Shown here one piece after another: positions 1 to 15,100 of a stretch of DNA of 64,000 nt; the first letter of the stretch is position 1, and the number at the start of each line of letters is the position of its first letter. The notes under the pieces were generated by a model. It worked only from the letters and a program-made list of their open reading frames with translations, did no database searches and had not been told where the DNA came from. The stretch is from Opisthocomus hoazin (Eukaryota; Chordata; Aves; Opisthocomiformes; Opisthocomidae): positions 65,020,308 to 65,084,307 of the forward strand of contig NC_134454.1 of assembly GCF_030867145.1 (NCBI RefSeq), in the 5' to 3' direction. The translations under genes and the position numbers were made by a program.

Positions 1-6
1 ACATAC

Positions 7-100
7 CAATTTTTATTCCACTTGTGTGCGAACTCAACAAGCAGGATGAGCTGAATGGCAATGAAAAGGAAACCTCCTGTTGCTCCTACGTAGCGCCAGG
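7..100 (-). CDS. SERINC5: SERINC5 coding exon 5 (last one in the window)
   Basis: 94 nt between acceptor TGCCTTGCAG and donor GTATGT, which occupies bases 1-6. It encodes [17 protein letters not shown], a membrane helix, and [11 protein letters not shown]. Ends in phase 2, so at least one more exon lies to the left of the window. Confidence 0.95.
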
Positions 101-3100
101 CTGCAAGGCAGAGAGGTAGAAAATAGGTCAAACTGCAGTCACCTTTCCCTTGAGATAAAATGCAATTATTGTATGCAGTGAAGCCGTTACGCGGTTTGAA
201 TATCTGAAGCCTACAGATGTAGCAGGAGATGGAGAGATTCAGCTGAAAAGTCAGCTCAGCTAGCTCCAGATCAGCTCACTGATGAATTCAGCTTGCAATC
301 TGCTACACTTTCAAAATAAGCCTGTTAAGACATTTACTGAGTTTCCCTAACCTAGATAGTTTTTGTGGAGACTATGAGTTACTATATTCAGACAGAAAAT
401 ACTGAAACCTTTATTTATGACTGGCGGGAGGGAGGTGGTGTGAAGGCATTTCACAGGAATCTAAACCTTGAAATTGCAAGGTACTGGAACTCAGTAGTAA
501 AACGGGCAATTTCTTCCTTTCCAGATTCCAGTACCACAGAAAAACATAGGTGGGGCTTATCTATTTACAAATGCTGTCCCGAGCCACTCCCAAAGAAACG
601 GGAACACTTGGTATTCACTGACTAGTTTTAAGACAGGTTATTTCACTACTTCACAATTGACCTACATACACTGTATTTGGGTAGCTGTTTGGATACTTCA
701 GACAACAGATCTCTTATGTGCAGCATCAGAAGTCTCTGAGGAAATACAGATACCAATTTAAATGTTTAGTGGCATATACAGCTTGTGCTGCTGTGCAGCG
801 CATAGCTTATAAATGACTCCAGCCGTGCAGCTGATTTCAGTGAAGACCAAGAAAGTGCATTAGCAAGGTTCAGGCATATCCTGCTGTTGTGTTTTCCTTT
901 TGAAAAAAGCTTGTATAAGTGAAGTGGAAGAACAGACAGTTAGGGCACGTTACTTTTAGCAGATGATGTAAAGATTTTTTTTTTTTATTTACTGTACCAT
1001 AAGCTCATTATTTGAAAGCAAGCAAAAATAACATTTGTCTGGTTTTGCTAAACTTATTGTATGCACTTCATAAGCATGCTGTTCTTCAAACAAACAAAAA
1101 AACCAGAAGAAGCTAGCATGTAAAAAGTACATAAAAATAGGCAGGGAATAAGGTGTGCATGTGTGTTTGGGAGAGGCACAGTAGGAAAAAGCAGACCACC
1201 TATGGAGAAACTAATCTCTCAGGATCTCCCTCTGCCACAGGCAGGACACTGAGGGATATTTTACGGATCCATCATAGATAAGGTTAGCACGGCCAATGTG
1301 GATTTAACACTACAGCCCACACAAACCGGTGCTTGTATGTAATACTCCTCCTCCATGATTAACAAACTGCTAAGCATGGGAAGCACGGTAACAACTTTTT
1401 TTCCTTAAGAAAAAAAAAGCAAACTATGAGAATGCTCAAAAAAAAAAAAAAAAAGGAAAAAAGAGTAAGTTTCTTGATGGGAGGAAGGGGAAAGAGAAAA
1501 CAAACCTACACGATACCCAAACCATCCGTAAATCTGAAATTCAGGGGCTGACTGGAGTTTAGCAGGATGCGCAGAACAGAGCTTTAGAGAGAAAAATCAA
1601 GAGCTAATCTGGGGAAGCAAGCTTGTTATGCTTCATCTCCACACCAGGTTAGACTGCTGTTGAGAACAGCACTCAGCACAAAAAGTTGTTTCCCCTTTTC
1701 CCCAGACACTTCAGTTGTTGATGACTTTTCACCATGGAAAGGGTCGCTTGCAAAGATGATAAGCAGTCTTGCTTGCTTGCTCATGAGTACAACACATTGC
1801 ACCACTACTTCTTTCTAATCCAAACAGTGATTAGATACTAAGGACAAGCACATACAGCCGTCCCGCGACTTCGCACAGGAGAGGGATAGGGATAAGGAGC
1901 CCTTCACTTCTGGGACATCAAAACGAACACGGACCAAACAAACAGCTAGTAAGAGCAAGAAGCTGAATTACACCTATCAGTGGTTTACTTGAAGTGGCTT
2001 TACCTTGGTTTCCCAGTGCACTGTGCCCACAGTATGTCTGCCCACTCTGTTCTCTTCCCCTTCCAAACACCCCAGCTAGAGAAGGTCAGTGTTGAAAACA
2101 CAGGCAACCAAGCAAACCTTAGTGGAAGCAGGCAGCAGACACAACCGCTCCTTTGTATTACTGACCCCATCCCTTTCCACCCGCCCAGACACAACAGCTT
2201 AAGGGCTTACAGGTACCTGGCAAACTGAAGAGTACAAACTCACCTTGGTACCACTGGGATATTTGCTCCTAGGCCTGTGAGAATCCCCCCCCAGAGCTGG
2301 CAATTAAGCACTGGGCCAGTATCAGCGTGCCTGTGCAGTGTCAGGGTGTCTTCCAAAACTGGAAATGCTTCAGGCATGGCATCCTCAGCAGAGCACTCAC
2401 AACACACCCCAAGAAGTCTAATTTCACCTTACTGCATTTACGCCACCAGCCTGAAAGCTAACAACATCCCATATTCTTCCGTGGCACTGCATGTTTCCAG
2501 ACAGCAATCACCAGCGCCCGGGAGGTCACCGTGCCCTTCTGAGCGTTGGCACCTCTCCACCACTCAGCACGGTCCCCGGCAGCTCTGCTGCGGCAGAGCT
2601 ACCTGTACAACCCAAACCAACACGTGGCTATGCATTCTTGAGTGAACAATTTTCTGTGCACCACTACAGCTCCCCGCTTCTTCAAAAATCTGCAAGACAG
2701 CACCGCAGTGGCATTTTTACCTACCCATTTTGCCTGCTCTTTCGTCAGCGAAAGACATGCTCTTTACAGCACAGCCACGTTCTCTGTGCACACAGAGTTG
2801 CCCCCAAACAGCTCCAAATATTCCTTTTGCACCTGGACTATACTGGCTTACTCGAAGAAACATGGCAATATTCACATTAATTGGACCTTTAAGATTTATA
2901 AGCATTCACAAAGCAGTGTATACCATAGCAAAACAAGAAGGACGTACCATTGAGGAAAGTGTCCTGATCAGGAATGAAGAAGGCTCCTGAGCACATTGCT
3001 GCCAGAAGTATAAGTTTAACAAGCCAGAATCTGGACAAGAGGAGAGCAAAAAGAATAAATCATCTGCTTATAACAGGAATGAGAGGTCTTCAACTCCAGT

Positions 3101-6100
3101 ACCATGAGAAATCTCTAAAGCCCAAAAAGAGAAAAAACAGCCTTTGATGACTGACTGCCACTTTAGTTTTCACCTGACTGCATTATTTCTGACTAAAGCA
3201 GAAAATCAGCTTTTGTTTTGGTTGGGTTTTTTTGCCTACTGCTACACCCCTCTGGAAAGTAGGCAGCACAAACTTGTAAAGAGAAACGGAAATTAAGCAA
3301 TCGAACAAATACTCACCCATTATGTACGTACGCCCGGCAGCTTTTGCTGCTGTTAATTTTGATGGTGAACAAGAAGAATAAAAAGAAGAAACAGGCCATT
3401 CCAAAACAGACTTTGTACACTGCAGAGTATCCCACCAGCTTCTCACACATCTCACCTGCCTGAATACCCTTGCACATCTGCTTGTAGAAGGGAATCTGAA
3501 AAAATCACAACACATTATAAACCATTAGATAGGACACAGGGCTCCTCATAAGTAAGCATGTCTACATCTATGCACCATCAAGTTTTCACTGGCTTCATTT
3601 AACACCTTTCACTCCTGATACCCCTCAGCCTGGATTTTAGGGTTCAAGGGACATAAAGAAATGTGAAACACAAGCAACTGGAGTTTTACAGAGCCTCCAC
3701 TCCCAACTCCTTCCAGACGCTTTGGGGTACAAGTCCCCCTACCCGTCCTTCAGCTCTGATGGCTTAAGCCACCCCTGCCCCTCACTGCTTATCCCCTCAC
3801 CTCGGAGACCCTCTCCCTTCTTCCCTTGCTTTACAGCAAAGGACTTTGATGGCTGCAGTAATCCAGCTTACACGAGCCATGCCGGCAGTTTTACCAGATG
3901 AAGGGGTGTGAATGGGGCTGCAGGGCATGAAGCTCTGGCTCCTGCTGCCCTTGGTGGAAACGCAGACCAAAGCTGCCCAAGCAGCACAGTGGCAGCAAGC
4001 TCCCTCCCCTCCATCACAGCTGCTGAAAGGGAGTTGTGCCACTTGCCCTGATTTTTTTTTTAAATTAACCGACAGGCAGGAAAAATCCACCTTTCTCTTG
4101 ACTCATTAAATATTTGCCTTTGAGGCCTTGCTCTCACTGCAAGGGGAAAGCAAACAGCTGCACATTTTGGCTTCAGTTTCACCAGGCAAATACGATGCTG
4201 GGTGCTCAGAAAAAGCAGGTCTACGTGGCCAGGACCCACTCCTGTGGGATGCCTCTGTGCAGACTTTCCCTCACAGCCAGGGAGCTATTCAGCCGTGCAG
4301 AAACACAGACATTTAATTATAAAACCACTGCTCGTTTCAAAGAAAGAAGGGTCTCTCTGTACACTCAGAGCCCTCAGCTGAGGCTGGTGAGACCAGTCTA
4401 GCAACACACCAAGCCCTCCGGAGCTGATCCTTGCTACCTGTACAGGTAACTGGAGGAGAGGGAAGACAACGTGTGCCAGGACAAAACGTGCACAAATAAA
4501 CAACTCAGGCAAAGAAAATGGGAATCAGACTTCAGAGCGCATTCAGCTAGGCCAGATTTTGCTTAGGAAAAACATGCAAAGATTGTGGGCAACACCATCC
4601 TTGAACACTTCCAAGAAATTAGCAAAGATAAAAGTCTCTCCTTTCTTCAGCAGGGAGGTCAGCACACAAAACCAGGACAAGGAAAGAACAAACGGGACTC
4701 GAGAGCAAGCAATCAGGCAATGTTCCCAGCTGGGTAGAAAGCCATCCAAGGTGCAGGAAATAAGGGATAAACACACAAACTGCCGGCTTCCAGCCATCAG
4801 GCTCTGAAAGCCTGCTTCCCTCAGCAGAGTATGCAACTTCCCATCCTGTGCCAGCAACCCAAACCAGTCAGGAGCTCAACAACCCTCACAGCAGTTCACA
4901 AAAAAGAGCAAATATTTTAGTGGCTCACAGCAACACTGAGTTGCTGTGCTAAGGGTAGCAAGCCTAACTATGGTACTGAGCTGATCCTACGTGGGCTAGA
5001 ACCAGCCGAGGAGATGAAAAGCTGGTCTTAGCACAGCTGCATGGTGCTATGAGAATGGATTCAAGCTGGGCCACTCTGAGATGCTCCTTCAGAACTAGAG
5101 ATGAGCAGACACAGCATAAGATGCTGACCAGTAAACGAGTAGTTGTGGCTAACTTGCATTCAAGAGTTTTTAGAGAGCTCCCGAGACACTGCCTAGAGCA
5201 CCAACGATGCCTTTCCCAGGTCTTGAAAGGCAATAAAATGTCAGGCTGGGCAAATGTGACAGCATTCAAAGCAAGCAAATGGATTGACTGGAATAATTAG
5301 AGAGACCTATCAATCCCACGGTGATGCCAAGACAGGACAAGGGACCACAGCAATGCCAGGGAAAGCAACTGGACTACCAATTAATGCTTTCCACTTCCTT
5401 GCTTATAATAACCTTCAGTTGGTAGAGATTAAAAAGATCCATAACACTGATCTAACAATATTTCTGAGAAAATCAGGTATTTGTTTGATATACATGATGG
5501 TAGTGACCAAGGAGATGGTTTTCTGTAATATCTATACTTGGTACCAAGCAGCATTTTGCTTATGAGACTTCTAGAACAAAACAAAAACATACTACGGAAC
5601 TTGATTAATCGACTAGCTAATTAAAAACAGATCTTTGGGTAATAGTAAATGAGCATCTTCTTTAATTGCACAGGTTTCTACCGAGATCTTGATGGGATTT
5701 TTGACCCTGTATGCTCTTTTCTCAATTTACCACTAATTTCCTTACAGATCCGGCTGCGAGAAATGGATGGATTCACAAGAACAATAGCTCAGTTTGTGCC
5801 TACACATGCAACAAAGAGCTCAGCTGTCATGTAGTATGCACAACACTATGCAGTAACATAGCCCTGTGGGTTTAATGCCTTTTCTGGAGACCCATGCTCC
5901 TGAAGGAACAAAACAAGAATAAAACCAAACTCTTGGGGACCCCAGCAGAAAATAAACACAAGCACAATGCTGGGGACAAAAGGACTGATATAATGAAAAG
6001 GGCATGTTTTCGTGAGAGGATGGTCTACGGCTGGGAACAATTTATCAAGGTTTCTGTGACTTCTTCACAGAAAGTTAAAAAAAGACTAAATCTTTTTTTC

Positions 6101-9100
6101 TTTTCATTCTGTATCTCTGAAACTTGTTCAGCTGCTGAGCAGCCTGCCCAGCCTATATGATTTACCGGACGTTCCATTTGCTGGGTAGTTATGCCAGCAG
6201 TTAAAAGCTGGGGATTAGTTATTTGACAGGTTTGATACAGTGAAATATCTACTTTTATACCTTTAAAAGCAACGTAAGCGAAGTTCTTCGGCCTCCAAGT
6301 AGGGGACAAAACATTCTTGATGCAGAAACTCAGTATCCACGCAGACAACATAAATGCCTCAGTTGCTGCGCTAGCAATGATGTTATCACAGCAAAGTTGG
6401 TAATTTCCCAAACACAGTGCAACCCTTTGAGACGATGGCAACAGAAACAGAGATGGACTGCCCTGAACTCACTTTCCTCTCACTGCGAGCCGCTGGCGCC
6501 CAAAATAAAAGCAGTTACAAGAAGCAAGTCAGCGTGCCCATGCTGCATCCAGGCCCCAGCTGGCTGGGGCTTGGCCACCTCTGAGCTTAGGTCTGTCTGC
6601 ACCCAAACATCTGAATGCACGAGCATGGGAAATAGCATCAGAGGGGGAACAGGAAGGAAGCAGTGTGTGGAAATGGGCCTGCAGAGCCCGAAGGAGACTG
6701 CTTTCATCTGCATGTCCTCATCTGACAGTGGCAGAACGTGGCAGACGAACTTTGTTACGGAACTGGAGGAAGAATGAAAGAAAATCTGTGTAGGTGGGCA
6801 GATGAGCAAAAAAAACAGGTAAAAGCATCTGTCTTTAGCAGATGAGCAATGGAACAGAAAAACAAAAAAACAACAGGACCAAAACACATGCCATCTTGCA
6901 TCTATGACTAAATTCTTATCAAAAATAGGCAACGGGCCTTTGCACTTAAAAAACTAATTTTTGGTAGAAAATTTGGGTTTTAACATACTATATTGGAGTT
7001 AAGGGCCAAGACATAAACCTGGCTGGGGAAATAAGCCTGAAAGCATACTCTGCCAGCACATGTAACCATCTAGAACTGAAACGCTTCAACACAACTGAAT
7101 TGGTTTTTACTGGTGTTTGTTTTCCTGAAAACGTCTTTCTTATTTTTCTTGTCATGATTTAAGTAGGACATGGATATTTGCAGAGTTAAACCACTAGTTT
7201 TGGAATAGCTTTAACATCAAAAATTTAATAAAAAAAAAATCAAAACACTATTTCGACAGACCAAAACAATTCTCTCCCTTTTCTTCTCTCAATTATCCTT
7301 TTAAAGCCTGTGAAATGCAAGGTTTACCTTCAACAGAACTTTTGCAGGTAAAGCTGTACCTGTTTTACAAAAAAACAGAGTAACTGGTAAAAAAAATAAA
7401 TATATGGATCAAGGCATAGAAGCACTTCAAGTTGGGTCCTGCTTTGCTTCATTTTAGAACGGTCAAGTCTCTAAACCATTTTGTGTAGCTCCATATTGGT
7501 CTTTTCTGTCCTTCTGTCGCCATCACTGAGGCTCTCATGTCGTGAGTGAAGCTCTGCTCCATCTTCTCCCTTGATACACAGCCTCGCTGCTCTGAAATCT
7601 ATTCTACACGCTACTGTTCAAAACATTTTCCCGGTCAACGCCATCCACTGTTTCCTTACCCCTCCACTGCCTGTTGCTTCTTCCCCAGAGATCTAACACA
7701 AATGTCTTTGTTTCTTTTCACATTTTCTGTTATTTAACCCTCTGAGCCTCTCTCCCTCGGTGTCCCATGGACACAGGAACAGCTCAGGAGATGGGGAAAA
7801 AGAGTGAGAACAGAGAAAAAATTCCCCCTCCAGTAGACACTGTTCAGTTCTTAAGGCTCACCACAAAATACGATGTCTTCAAAATGCTGCTGGTTAGATT
7901 AGGAACCAAGGTTTTGAAATCACAACCAAACATGACACAGGTACCATGTCATCCCACTGACACACAGTTTTGTCTACCTGCCAACTTTGGCGGGGATGTG
8001 GAAGTTGAGCTCCCTGGGACAGTGCCTCATTTTTCCAGCCATGTTGCAGGGCACAGAGCAGGTCCCCAGCTCTGGGCTGGCACCTGCAGAATCTGGCACC
8101 TCAGGAACTGAGAAACTGTCCTAAACATTTTTAAAAGTCTCTGTTTAAGGTGTCCATAAGAGACATACATTTGCTCTTGCTTCCTCTCAAAATAATGCCA
8201 GGGACCAAGTGCTACAACAAATACTTTTAAAACTACTTTAGACTTGGGAATTTATAGCCAATCAACCGAAAAAACTCCTCACTGACACGGGAGAGATTCC
8301 TCTCACGTAACATCAGCACGAGTATGTGATCTCTAAACTGATAAAGCACACACACAATTCCCTGTCAAGGTTATGGCTCCATAAAGGACTGCACTAGAAT
8401 TTTAAATTTTATTGTTTTATTTTAATACAAAAATTAAAACATTCTAATTAAAAGTAATTAAAGTTCTCTCTCCTCTCAACAAAGAGAGGGTGAGGTCCCA
8501 GAAGTATCATGCAAAGTGTTTGCTGACAGTCTGGCTTCAGGAGCCAGGAGTGTTCCACAATCCAGCCAAAAGAGAAGGAACCAGTAAGTGCCCACCACTT
8601 TCAAAACACATTTCATCATTGGGAAGCTGAGACTGGTTAGTCTGAATAAATATTTTCAAGGTACACTCTATTACAGCTGGCTGAATTAGCTTCAGGAGTC
8701 TTTGAACTTTTAACAGCCTTGAACATAATTATTAAATTAGAGAGTAGATAAAGAAAGCCTACTTTCAGATGGTCCATTTCCCATTCAAAGACATCAAATG
8801 CTCTAAATTAAGAGGGTGATTATCTTACCACTTCACACTAACAGCTACTCTTTGTGCCATTTCTTCCCACACTAAGCTTTCAAGACTATGAACTGCAAAA
8901 GAAATTTGGCAATACTGAAAAGCACGTTGTTGAAGGCTTCTTGAATCACTTTTCTGTTGGATAAAGAGCGAGTATTTTTTGTTTGGGATACAAGCTGCAT
9001 TAAAACCACACTACTGATGGAAAACTACTTTATGACATTTGGATGTGAGCACGTAATTTGTCTCCCACACACTTGAGTTCCTTGGGTTATTCACTTTACT

Positions 9101-12100
9101 GCCAAGCTAAGCATCTAGCATGTCAAAGTAACTCCTGGCAAAAATATCAGCACACACGTGTTGAACATTTTTTAAGTCACAGTTCACAGGCAAGCGTCAT
9201 GTCTGTGCTGAGTGCTCTTACAGGGCGGTCAGCAACTTCTGGTGGCCAGGGTAAGAAGGTGGCACTAGAGCAACTCAAGTAAAGTACCATTAAACGAAAG
9301 AAAATTCGGACAGAACCTACAGAGGCTACAATGGGAAGAAAGGTCGGTCACTGGCAGCAGATCACAGAAACCTTCAAACCAGCCCCACCATAAGCCCGCT
9401 GGTTCATCTGCGTTGCAGGCACAGGGTGCTACCACTGGCGTCTGGATCTGGGCTGCTGTGGAGAGTTTCAGAGACAACTGAATGTCAAGCGCAGAAGGTA
9501 AGCAAGGAATCAACTCAGCCAGCAACTGATTAAACAAGGAAACAGCCCTAACTGTGCACTCCCTCTTGGGAGGGTGCCACAGAACAGCTAGATGCCTGCA
9601 GCAAAGGAAGCCTTCTGAACCTCCAGGGCAAGCACACTCACAACCTTGAAGCAGGCCCAATGCCAAGTTTGGTGCAGAAACTTAATTTTTAAGAATTAAG
9701 CAATCCAGCCATTGCTCCCTCTACTTAAAAACAGACTTCTCATCGTTTGTAGAGGGCGAGAGAGAGGATCTGTGCTACCAAGAGCAACTTGGGTGGCTTA
9801 AGAAACCAAACCAAAGATGTGGTACAACAGGTCTAGTGTGTGACCACAAGCAGACTGGTGAGCATTTAGCTCAGGAAAGTTATTTTAAGACTCCAAAAGA
9901 AACCTGAGTTTTAAAAATATAGTTTTAGCCACAGCCCCTTTCATGCTTTTGAAGCTTTTTAATTAAAAAGACAATTAGAGACGAACAGTATTTGCTGTGG
10001 TTAGAGGCCATGTGAACATGATGACTCAAAGCACGCTGAAGAAAACCCCCTGTAAAGGATCTGCAGCATTGTACATTGCAGTAATCTGTCACACAGCCCT
10101 AAGAACACAGAATTAAAATTATAAACACATTATTTGAAGAGTTATTTTCTAATTTGCTGCTTCTGCTACTAAGCAAGTTGCCAGAGACAAACTCGGTCTC
10201 TGAGACTGAACCAATTTGTGCTACTATAACATGTTCCCTAACAGCCTCCAGTGACGCTACCCGCACCGCAGACCTGGGACGGGTTCACTGGAGCAGGTTT
10301 CAGCACAACACAAATGGAGGAAGGGTGCTGGTCCTGCAATCCTCGGCTCTTCCTGTTGTGAAACACACTCGACGGGTGAGTAACTGACAGGAAGAGGCTG
10401 AGCATGGAAAATCATCCCGCCTGGGTTTGGAAGTGAATGGGTGGAGGGAACTGACCGCCTTTTCTGAGGGAGTGCCCCTATACATGAAGAGCTGTGGAAG
10501 GAGCCCCATTTCCTTCCAGGAGCAGCAGTGGATTCCTCTCTTTTACTTACGTGCGTTTTCATTTCATTAGCTACTGTTGTTGACATCATGACACAACAGA
10601 TGATAGTCACCAGGATGAAGTAAAGCGCATACATGAAGCGGGTGCTGGTTGACTGTTTTATCTTGGGGCAGCATTTGCAGCACAAGGAACAAGCGGCAGT
10701 ACCACAGCAGCAGGCCAACTGGAAAGTAAGACAAAAAACACAAGTCATTCCACCACCGCCTTTAGGTTTCTATTGCAAAAGTCAGGTAGGGAAGCTGCGA
10801 CACACTTCCTGTAAAACTCCAGAATTTCTTAAGTTCTCTCCTCCCAGCTGAACAGTTTTTAAGTGGAAGTAGACTGTCTTGTTTATCAACAGTCACTAAG
10901 TTTAAAGCACATCGGTTTCTAGCTTTCCCACCCACTAAGGATGAGCAGGAGGAACCGCTCCCAATTCCTTAATCCCGCTCTTCACTATCTCTGTGCGGCT
11001 CGTGGTCCTGACATGTTTCACCCAGCAGAACAGGTATGGCAATGGTAAGGCTCTATTTCTTGCAATACACTCCCCCCTCCATAGTGAAAAAGCAAATCTG
11101 CACAAGAAGGGCACAGACTCCAAAACTGTTTGCTTTTAACATACAGACAAAATCATTTTGTTTCTATGACAAGCTGGAGGTTTTGTTTCAAAACAAGCTG
11201 TACAGACCCATTTCAACTCACCTGAACCATACTGCCCTGTTTAAGGTGCCCTTTCTGGTACACACACAGACAAAAAACTTTTTTTTTTTTTCTTTGCTAC
11301 AGAATGTTTACGCTACTAAAGACTGTGAGCAAATTAAAGCGGGGAGGGAAAGCTGTTTAAGCCACTCTGGGATAGATGTTTTTAAGGCTTTATAAACAGA
11401 CAACAGCTACAAAAAACCCTAAACAAACTCAAACCAACAAATAAAAAACTACATTAACAGTTCCAAATATTTTGGGCAGTGGAGAAAGAATCTGGAAATA
11501 CTTGGTTTACTGCAAACAAAGCAAAAGATAGCAGAGCTTGAAGGGCCCAAAATACAATGGCACCATCTTGTACTGAAGAAAGCCAGAGAACCACCACAAC
11601 TTCACTGTCATTCAGACACTTTGCAAAGGTGAAAGTGGTGACTCCACATGCAAGATGGCAAGGAAAAAAATTGACAGCTGCAAGGAAGATCAGACTACAC
11701 TTTAGCTGATACTGTCTTCAACATTTAAACATCATTACAGATAGAATTCCTTGTGTATTTTAGCTCTTTTCTACCTGCAACTGAGGGTCCACCAAGAGAA
11801 AAACCAGGAAGTATAGCAAAAAAGCATGTCATTGCCTTACTCAACAGAGAAAAAAGTACCGAATAAATCCTGAAAGGGATCTAGCTTGATGCTCATAATT
11901 TCCTTGCCGTCAACAATACCACTAACCTTCAAAGAAGCTGCACCCACCTTTCCCGCCTTCTACTTTTAGAAAAGTTATATATATTAAAAAAAAAAAAGCC
12001 TTATTTTTATACATAAGGCAGCACTGTCCTTGGCCAGGCCCACGCTTGCAGTAGACAGTAGCTCCATCTGGCTCCTGTGCCTAACCCAGCCGCCGCGACC

Positions 12101-15100
12101 ACAGGAGGGATTTCTGGACATCAGCAGGCGGTCAGGAGCAGGGAACCCCTCTTCCACGTCTCACTGCTGCCGACCCAGAGCAACCCTTGGCACTCCCATT
12201 TTCAAGGGGCTGGCTGTGGCTAGTGTGCAGCACAGGGTGCTGGGGGCTCAGGCACACCAAGGCCACTTTTTCCCGGTGCTTCCTCAGCCCTCGGAGGGGC
12301 TGCAAGGATGTTCAAAGGTCCCCCCTGCTTTCTAGGAAGCAGTTGTACAAGCTGGATGGCTTTTCTTAGCCCTTGCCCAGGGATTCAAAATGCGCAACTG
12401 CCCCGCTTGAATCATCCAGGCAAACTTCACTGGCTTGTACGTGCCTTCAGGCGCCAAACCACCCCATGCTATTTTCCCCCCAGGACAGTTCCTGTTCCAG
12501 CATCAATGGGCATCCGACGCGTGGAAGGGGGTTTCACGTATGCAGATACGTGTATCTGATACAACTCTGTCAGAGTCTCACAACCAGACTGGTTGATCAA
12601 AGAGCCCCAAATCATTTTGAAGAAGTGTCTTGAAAAGACTCCCATCTTATCGTTTCCTTGCCCTGACTATCTGCTGCAACACCCAAGGTCAGGCTTCCTG
12701 CCTCCAGCCCCACGGGAAGGGAGTTGCGGATGGGGCCCTGCCTCACTCCACAACAGCTCTTCAGTTTGCAGAAGACATAAAATGGGGACAGTGCAACCCG
12801 GCTCCCATGCTGCCCTCTTCTCGGTTCACTGCTGATCTCACGTCAGAAGAGATGGGGGCCTCAAAGCATGCAGCTGCTAAAACTGCTGCTGCTGCAGAAC
12901 AGAAATCCTCCCCAAAACACACAAAGCTCCAACTGTGGGGAATAAACAGAATGGGCTCACGTTGGCACCAAAGCTGGAAATTAAAAATACTACGTGCATA
13001 ACCACATCATGCAAGTAAGCTTTCAAAATAGAAGGCAGTGGTGGCTGAATGGCAATTTTATTTTTTATATGTATTGAAATTAAATTAACTTTTGAAGCAT
13101 CAATACTAGTCTGAGAAATAAGGAAGCTATGGCAAGTTACCAATTCAACAAACAAATGCAAAAATAACATGACAAAACAAAAACATACAACTGAAGTACA
13201 ATCCATCCACTTCAGAAATATGGAAAAAAAAAAAAAAAAAAAAGATTAAGACCAAAGGCCCTTTTGATCTGTATCAGCCAGATCCAAAGTATCCGCGATG
13301 AACTTCAACTGCTGGCCATTCTCACCATAACGTTAAAAATTATAGTGCAGAAGTAAAAAAGTACGCAGCTTTGCCATTTGTAAGGGGAACAACATTTTCC
13401 TAAGCCAGGTGCTAGACGGCTCTGCCAGTGAAACCTCATCTACGTCCAGCAACATGTCTGCTATTCCAGTCCTGGGTCCCTGGAGCTGCTATTTAAAGCA
13501 ACAAATACTTAAATAGAATATATAGCTCATTTATGCATTGTTCCACTCCAAGTTAAAAGAGACTTTAATGATAGTTTCTAATACTGACCATGTACCCTAA
13601 AAATCAGTGCCTCCATCTTTTTTCAGATGCACTCCTTTAAGCACTCTGAATGGCCATGGAAACCATAGAAAGTTGGTTAGGTTATTCAGCCACAGTGCCC
13701 AGTTTGGTGGTTTGGGGATTTCTGGGTTATGACTAACTACATTCCAGAGTGGGCCACGATGAATTAGGTGTTATTCAAAAATAAATGAAGACAGTCTCTG
13801 TCCCAAAAATCAAGATGCTGGCTGCAACCTACTGACCCGAGAGGTTTCAAAGATGTTATCTTTGGGTGACAGACTTCAAAGTCCACATAAATGAGTTCTC
13901 TGTTAAAAGGCTCCGGTCAAAGCGCAGCTCCGTGGCGCAGTCCCTCTGATGCCGCACGCTTTCCTGTGGGCATGGCCCATCTCGCCTCGCCTCTGCCTTT
14001 CGACTGCAGCGAGGGTCTGCCCAGGGGCTCAGGACCCACCAGTGCAGAAGCGTGAGCCGGTAACAAATTCTTCCCATGTTAAAAAACCTGGCTGTGAAAA
14101 AAGGCAAGTAACATCACAAATCTTCTACACATTTAGCTTATCATTGCACAAAAGGTCTTCCACAGGATGGGTTCTGCAGAACGAAGGCACAGTGTGGTTT
14201 TCAGGACAGAGACCACCCAGACATCCCATGGTCTGTGACCGCTGCCAGCAGGCAGGCTGTGAAAATCCTGGTCTGTTCCCACTGAGCTCCTTCAAAGCCC
14301 TGCGATCCTGTTGTCGCAAAAACACGCGTTTGTTTCTGGTGCGCAGTGACCATTCTCACACACTGAGATGAGACACTGAGTTACTACAGAGCTGCGCAAG
14401 TTTGGATGTTAGGTAAAACTAGCGTACCTGATTCAGAAAAGGCATCCGTCTGTATTCAACTCTTTATCCGTAAATTCCAGCCCGCGGGGCAGCCCCATGC
14501 AGCCAGTGGGTTACACTATTTGCATAACACTTAGTCAGCATTTTAACACTGCCCATACTCAGTGAGGAAGGGCCCTTAGGTGGGACGAGGTCTCTCTTCT
14601 AGGGGGTGTAATTTTTAGTGTTATCTTGTATTATAACAAAGACGGGTTACTGTTGGGCATTGCCTCTTCGCTAAAAACTAAGCACTAACATGCATGTTTC
14701 TCAGGACGTCCAAGGTCAGGTCCCTGATTCAGAGGGTACTTTCGTTAATCATTTTGACTGCCTAGAGATTCAAAGTTTCAAAGCACATTCCTAACTCTAA
14801 CAAGGTCCTTCTTTTCTGACTATACAAAGGTCCTTAATGCAACAACCCTTCCAAGTCCAGGGTCTCCAACGGCCCAGCGCAATGGCATCCGAAGGCCAGG
14901 CTGCTCTGGCAGGAGCTTGTCACTCTCCAGCAGGTTCTGGCTTCAAGTCTTTCTCATCCAAAGGCTCCCACAAGTCAGGCAGTGAGCACAGCCGCCACAG
15001 CTCCCTGTCTAGCTTTATGTCTCCTCAGCAGGTGAACACCAACGTTTGAAAATAATTACAAGCACTGCCCAAATATTTACGCTTTCCACAAATGCTTACA

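Noticed and set aside
10257-10748. 163-codon minus open frame taken as a whole gene
   Set aside because: Only 10551-10718 is coding, as SERINC5 exon 2; the rest is intronic read-through on both sides.
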